Origin: Bacilli bacterium
Lineage (GTDB): Bacteria; Bacillota_I; Bacilli_A; RFN20; CAG-288
Assembly (NCBI GenBank): GCA_900769965.1
Contig: CAAGIQ010000068.1
Location: 1 to 6,768, forward strand
DNA length: 6,768 bases
Reading direction: 5' to 3'
Under the pieces are notes generated by a model. The model saw only the letters and a list, made by a program, of their open reading frames with translations. It did no database searches and was not told where the DNA came from. How positions within the stretch are numbered: the first letter of the stretch is position 1; every line of letters begins with the position of its first letter. The position numbers and the translations under genes are program-made. Below, one piece after another: positions 4,704-6,768 of the stretch.

Positions 4704-6095
4704 ATGAAAAAAGTAAAGGTGTTAGTTAGAGATCGTAACGTTTTAGTTCTTGAGGAAGATGCCTTAAAGGGTGACATCATCGATTTAAGAGAAGTTAGCG
4801 ATTTCGATTATTCCTATTTGGAGAAAGTGATCGAAGAAGGACGTTCTTCACTTTTTGAAAGCAAGATTAAAGAGGAAAGAGAAAACTTAGCTAAAGTTCA
4901 TAAAAGCGAAATTCAAAGGCTTAACGATAAGATTGAAGACAATAATAGACGTTTCGAAGACGAGAAAAAGAATTTAAGATTAGAAGTAGAAAATAAATAT
5001 AAAGAAGAGATTAACGAATTGAAGTCTCAGATTTCTAACTCAGAATTAATTAAGAAAAACGCAATCTTCTTAAAAGAAAGCGAGTTAAGTAAATCTTACG
5101 AAGAGAAAGTTAATAGCTTAAAATCTCAGATAACTTCTTTAGAGAACGAATTGAAGAATATTAATAGACTACATGACCTAGAGTTAGAAAATGTCAAAAA
5201 AGACTATGAAAGTACTCATTCAAAAGAAATCAACGATATAAAGTTAGCCTCTTCGAATGAAATTTTTAAAGTAAAAGAAGACTATTTAAACATCATTAAA
5301 GAAAAAGAAGAAGAGATATCTTCTTTAAAGAATCAGAAAGCTCAGTTAAATGTTAAGCAGACTGGAGAGAATCTAGAGACCTTCTGTGACAACTTAGTTA
5401 AAGAGCAGATGCAAAACGGCTTTGTTAACTGCACATGGGAAAAAGATAACTCAGTTGTCAAAGATGAAGGAGAGGTAAAAGGATCTAAAGCTGACTACAT
5501 CTTCAAAATTTTCGTCGATGAAAGCCATGAAGAGAAAGATCTTCTTACATCGATTTGTCTAGACATGAAAGACGAAAATCCTGATTCTAAAATCAAGCAA
5601 ACGAATGAAAAATACTATAAGCAACTCGATACAAACAGGAAGAAAAAGAACTGCAAATATGCGGTATTAGTTTCAAATCTTGAACTTGATAAAACTAACT
5701 TCATTCCAATTTTAAAGGTTAGAGAATACGAAGATATGTACGTTGTTAGACCTGGTTATCTCATGACTTTCTTAAACTTAGTCACTTCGTTAACTAACAG
5801 GTTTAGAGATCTTATTTCTAACGGGGAAAAAGAGGAATTAGAACTTAAGAATAAACTAGAGATGATAAACGAGTTTGAAGACGTTAAAAAGACCTATTTA
5901 GATAAGCCTTTAGATAACTTAAAGAAGAATATTGAAACTATTACTTCTTCAACTGAAGCCATTAGAAAAGCTAACGCAAAGATCGAAGAGACTTGCGCAA
6001 ATATTTCGAATAAATATATCTTAGAGATCGAAGCAAAGATCAACAAGTTCCAGATCAACCTCGAAAGAACATATAAAAGACATAAAATTGACTGA
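4704..6095 (+). CDS. DUF2130 protein: long coiled coil plus PD-(D/E)XK nuclease-like domain
   Basis: A 463-residue soluble protein. Residues 1-45 form a small conserved head (KVLVRDRNVLVLEEDALKGD, then IDLRE). About 50-215 are a charged, heptad-rich region very high in E, K, L and S, predicted as a long coiled coil. About 219-365 are the DUF2130 core, from TGENLETFCDNLV (220-232) through KGSKADYIF (259-267), ICLDMKDENPDS (284-295), YYKQLDTNRKKKNCKYAVLVSNLE (ending at 327) and MYVVRPGYLMTFL (345-357). The pattern E222/E225, D264, D287-x-K289 fits the catalytic core of PD-(D/E)XK nucleases, with D in place of the more usual E. A second helical region (375-460) ends the protein. The domain arrangement resembles RmuC-type proteins. 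Nuclease activity and cellular role are inferred, not known to me. It is the only complete rightward gene, with its own promoter. It ends in tandem TGA TAA, seven bases from the stop of the next, convergent gene. Confidence 0.88.
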   Translation: MKKVKVLVRDRNVLVLEEDALKGDIIDLREVSDFDYSYLEKVIEEGRSSLFESKIKEERENLAKVHKSEIQRLNDKIEDNNRRFEDEKKNLRLEVENKYKEEINELKSQISNSELIKKNAIFLKESELSKSYEEKVNSLKSQITSLENELKNINRLHDLELENVKKDYESTHSKEINDIKLASSNEIFKVKEDYLNIIKEKEEEISSLKNQKAQLNVKQTGENLETFCDNLVKEQMQNGFVNCTWEKDNSVVKDEGEVKGSKADYIFKIFVDESHEEKDLLTSICLDMKDENPDSKIKQTNEKYYKQLDTNRKKKNCKYAVLVSNLELDKTNFIPILKVREYEDMYVVRPGYLMTFLNLVTSLTNRFRDLISNGEKEELELKNKLEMINEFEDVKKTYLDKPLDNLKKNIETITSSTEAIRKANAKIEETCANISNKYILEIEAKINKFQINLERTYKRHKID

Positions 6096-6102
6096 TAATA
6101 TA

Positions 6103-6768
6103 CTATTTAGCTTTTAAGTTAAGTTTTTTGGCGATAGCATCAACTACAAGCTTTGTAACGTTAACTTTCGATATCTTTTCAATTTCTGTAAAAAAAGCAT
6201 TGGAGTTAACTTCAGCTAGATATGGGATATCATCTTCACCGATCATAAGATCTATTCCGCAGTAAGTTAAACCTAGTTTAGAAGCGATTTTAGAGGCCAA
6301 TTCGAGGTATTTATCATCAGGCTTAACAAGATAACCTTTACCACCTAAAGCGATGTTAGAACGGAAATCTACATCGTTTTTTCTTAACATGTAGGCGACG
6401 ACTTTACCGTCGACTACAAAGATACGGAAATCTTTTCCAATACTAGTTTTAATAAACTCTTGATACATGTGAGGGATGCGAATTAACTCTTTATACTTAG
6501 CATAAAGTTCATCTCTGTTTTTTATTAAGTAGACTTGTCTTCCTAAAGATCCGTAGCATTCTTTTATTACTAGAGGATAACTTATCTTCGATTCAACGAT
6601 ATCTAGAAACATGTTAATTTTCTTTTCATCAGGTGAAGGGAAATAGCAGAGAGGAGAAGAAACTGTATAAGGTATCTTTACTCCGATATCGGTTAGATTA
6701 AGGTAAGTAAGCATCTTGTCATCGCATAGATGAATAGAAGTAGCTGAATTAAATAAAGGCATAATCTT
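6103..6768 (-). CDS. RimK-like ATP-grasp ligase, N-terminus beyond the window
   Basis: The frame is open from the TAG at 6103-6105 to the right window edge. Numbering from the Met at 6762, LFNSATSIHLCDDKMLTY (3-20) and the GxxxPYT turn (27-33) match the interior of RimK-like ATP-grasp proteins, which normally have about 80-100 residues before this point. So the ATG at 6760-6762 is probably internal and the gene is cut by the edge. No ribosome binding site can be judged there. ATP-grasp features are K67 and the glycine loop GSLGR (71-75), QEF (101-103), DFRIFVVDGKVVAY (111-124), RSN (134-136), GG (140-141), D171 in GIDLM, and the metal ligands E184/N186 in LAEVNSN. Members join a carboxylate to an amine with ATP, for example glutamate to ribosomal protein S6 or amino-acid and cofactor ligations. 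The substrate here is unknown. It converges on the DUF2130 gene with a 7-base gap. Confidence 0.87.
   Translation of the reverse strand, partial: KIMPLFNSATSIHLCDDKMLTYLNLTDIGVKIPYTVSSPLCYFPSPDEKKINMFLDIVESKISYPLVIKECYGSLGRQVYLIKNRDELYAKYKELIRIPHMYQEFIKTSIGKDFRIFVVDGKVVAYMLRKNDVDFRSNIALGGKGYLVKPDDKYLELASKIASKLGLTYCGIDLMIGEDDIPYLAEVNSNAFFTEIEKISKVNVTKLVVDAIAKKLNLKAK

Noticed and set aside
1..6768. Defence island, CRISPR array, mobile element or Mycoplasma genetic code
   Set aside because: No repeat-spacer pattern, transposase or terminal repeats were seen. Conserved tryptophans use TGG and TGA ends genes. The gene families are chromosomal housekeeping or unknown types.

Overview
The window comes from an AT-rich, low-GC Gram-positive type bacterium (Bacillota, or a relative of the Mollicutes). 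The evidence is Shine-Dalgarno sequences of the AGGTGAT/GAAAGG type, TATAAT-type promoters, U-run hairpin terminators, LacI/CcpA-like operators, and gene families common in anaerobic Bacillota. TGA is used as a stop and TGG encodes conserved tryptophans, so this is the standard bacterial code and not the Mycoplasma code. I cannot place it below phylum level. No RNA gene, insertion sequence, CRISPR array or sign of recent transfer is visible, and no gene-free stretch exceeds about 180 bases.

Layout, left to right. Bases 1-58 may hold the last codons of a rightward gene. It meets a leftward SAM-dependent methyltransferase-like gene (80-1114) at one hairpin (52-86) that contains both stop codons. 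The methyltransferase-like gene is translationally coupled (ATGA overlap) to an upstream YhhN-family lysoplasmalogenase-like membrane protein (1111-1779). Next come a membrane-anchored PlsC-type acyltransferase (1905-2795, leftward, with its own likely promoter), a strong terminator (2850-2878), and a full-length nucleoside (uridine-type) kinase with a degenerate threonyl-tRNA-synthetase-like N-terminus (2886-4526, leftward). A 177-base divergent intergenic region then leads to a rightward DUF2130 protein: a long coiled coil followed by a PD-(D/E)XK-like domain (start 4704, not 4656). The last gene is a RimK-like ATP-grasp ligase (6103-6768, leftward) whose N-terminus lies beyond the window.

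How the genes relate. The YhhN and PlsC genes both point to membrane lipid turnover, but they are separate transcription units. The kinase points to nucleoside salvage. The methyltransferase-like, DUF2130 and ATP-grasp proteins belong to families whose substrates I cannot name. The most notable feature is regulatory. The predicted promoters of the nucleoside kinase and of the YhhN/methyltransferase operon each carry a CcpA/LacI-type operator-like sequence exactly between the -35 and -10 boxes. The acyltransferase promoter has a perfect 14-bp palindrome in the same place. This suggests, as an inference, that the kinase and the lipid/methyltransferase operon share a carbon-state or other LacI-family repressor. 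I see no clear multi-gene novel system; most genes look like ordinary chromosomal genes.
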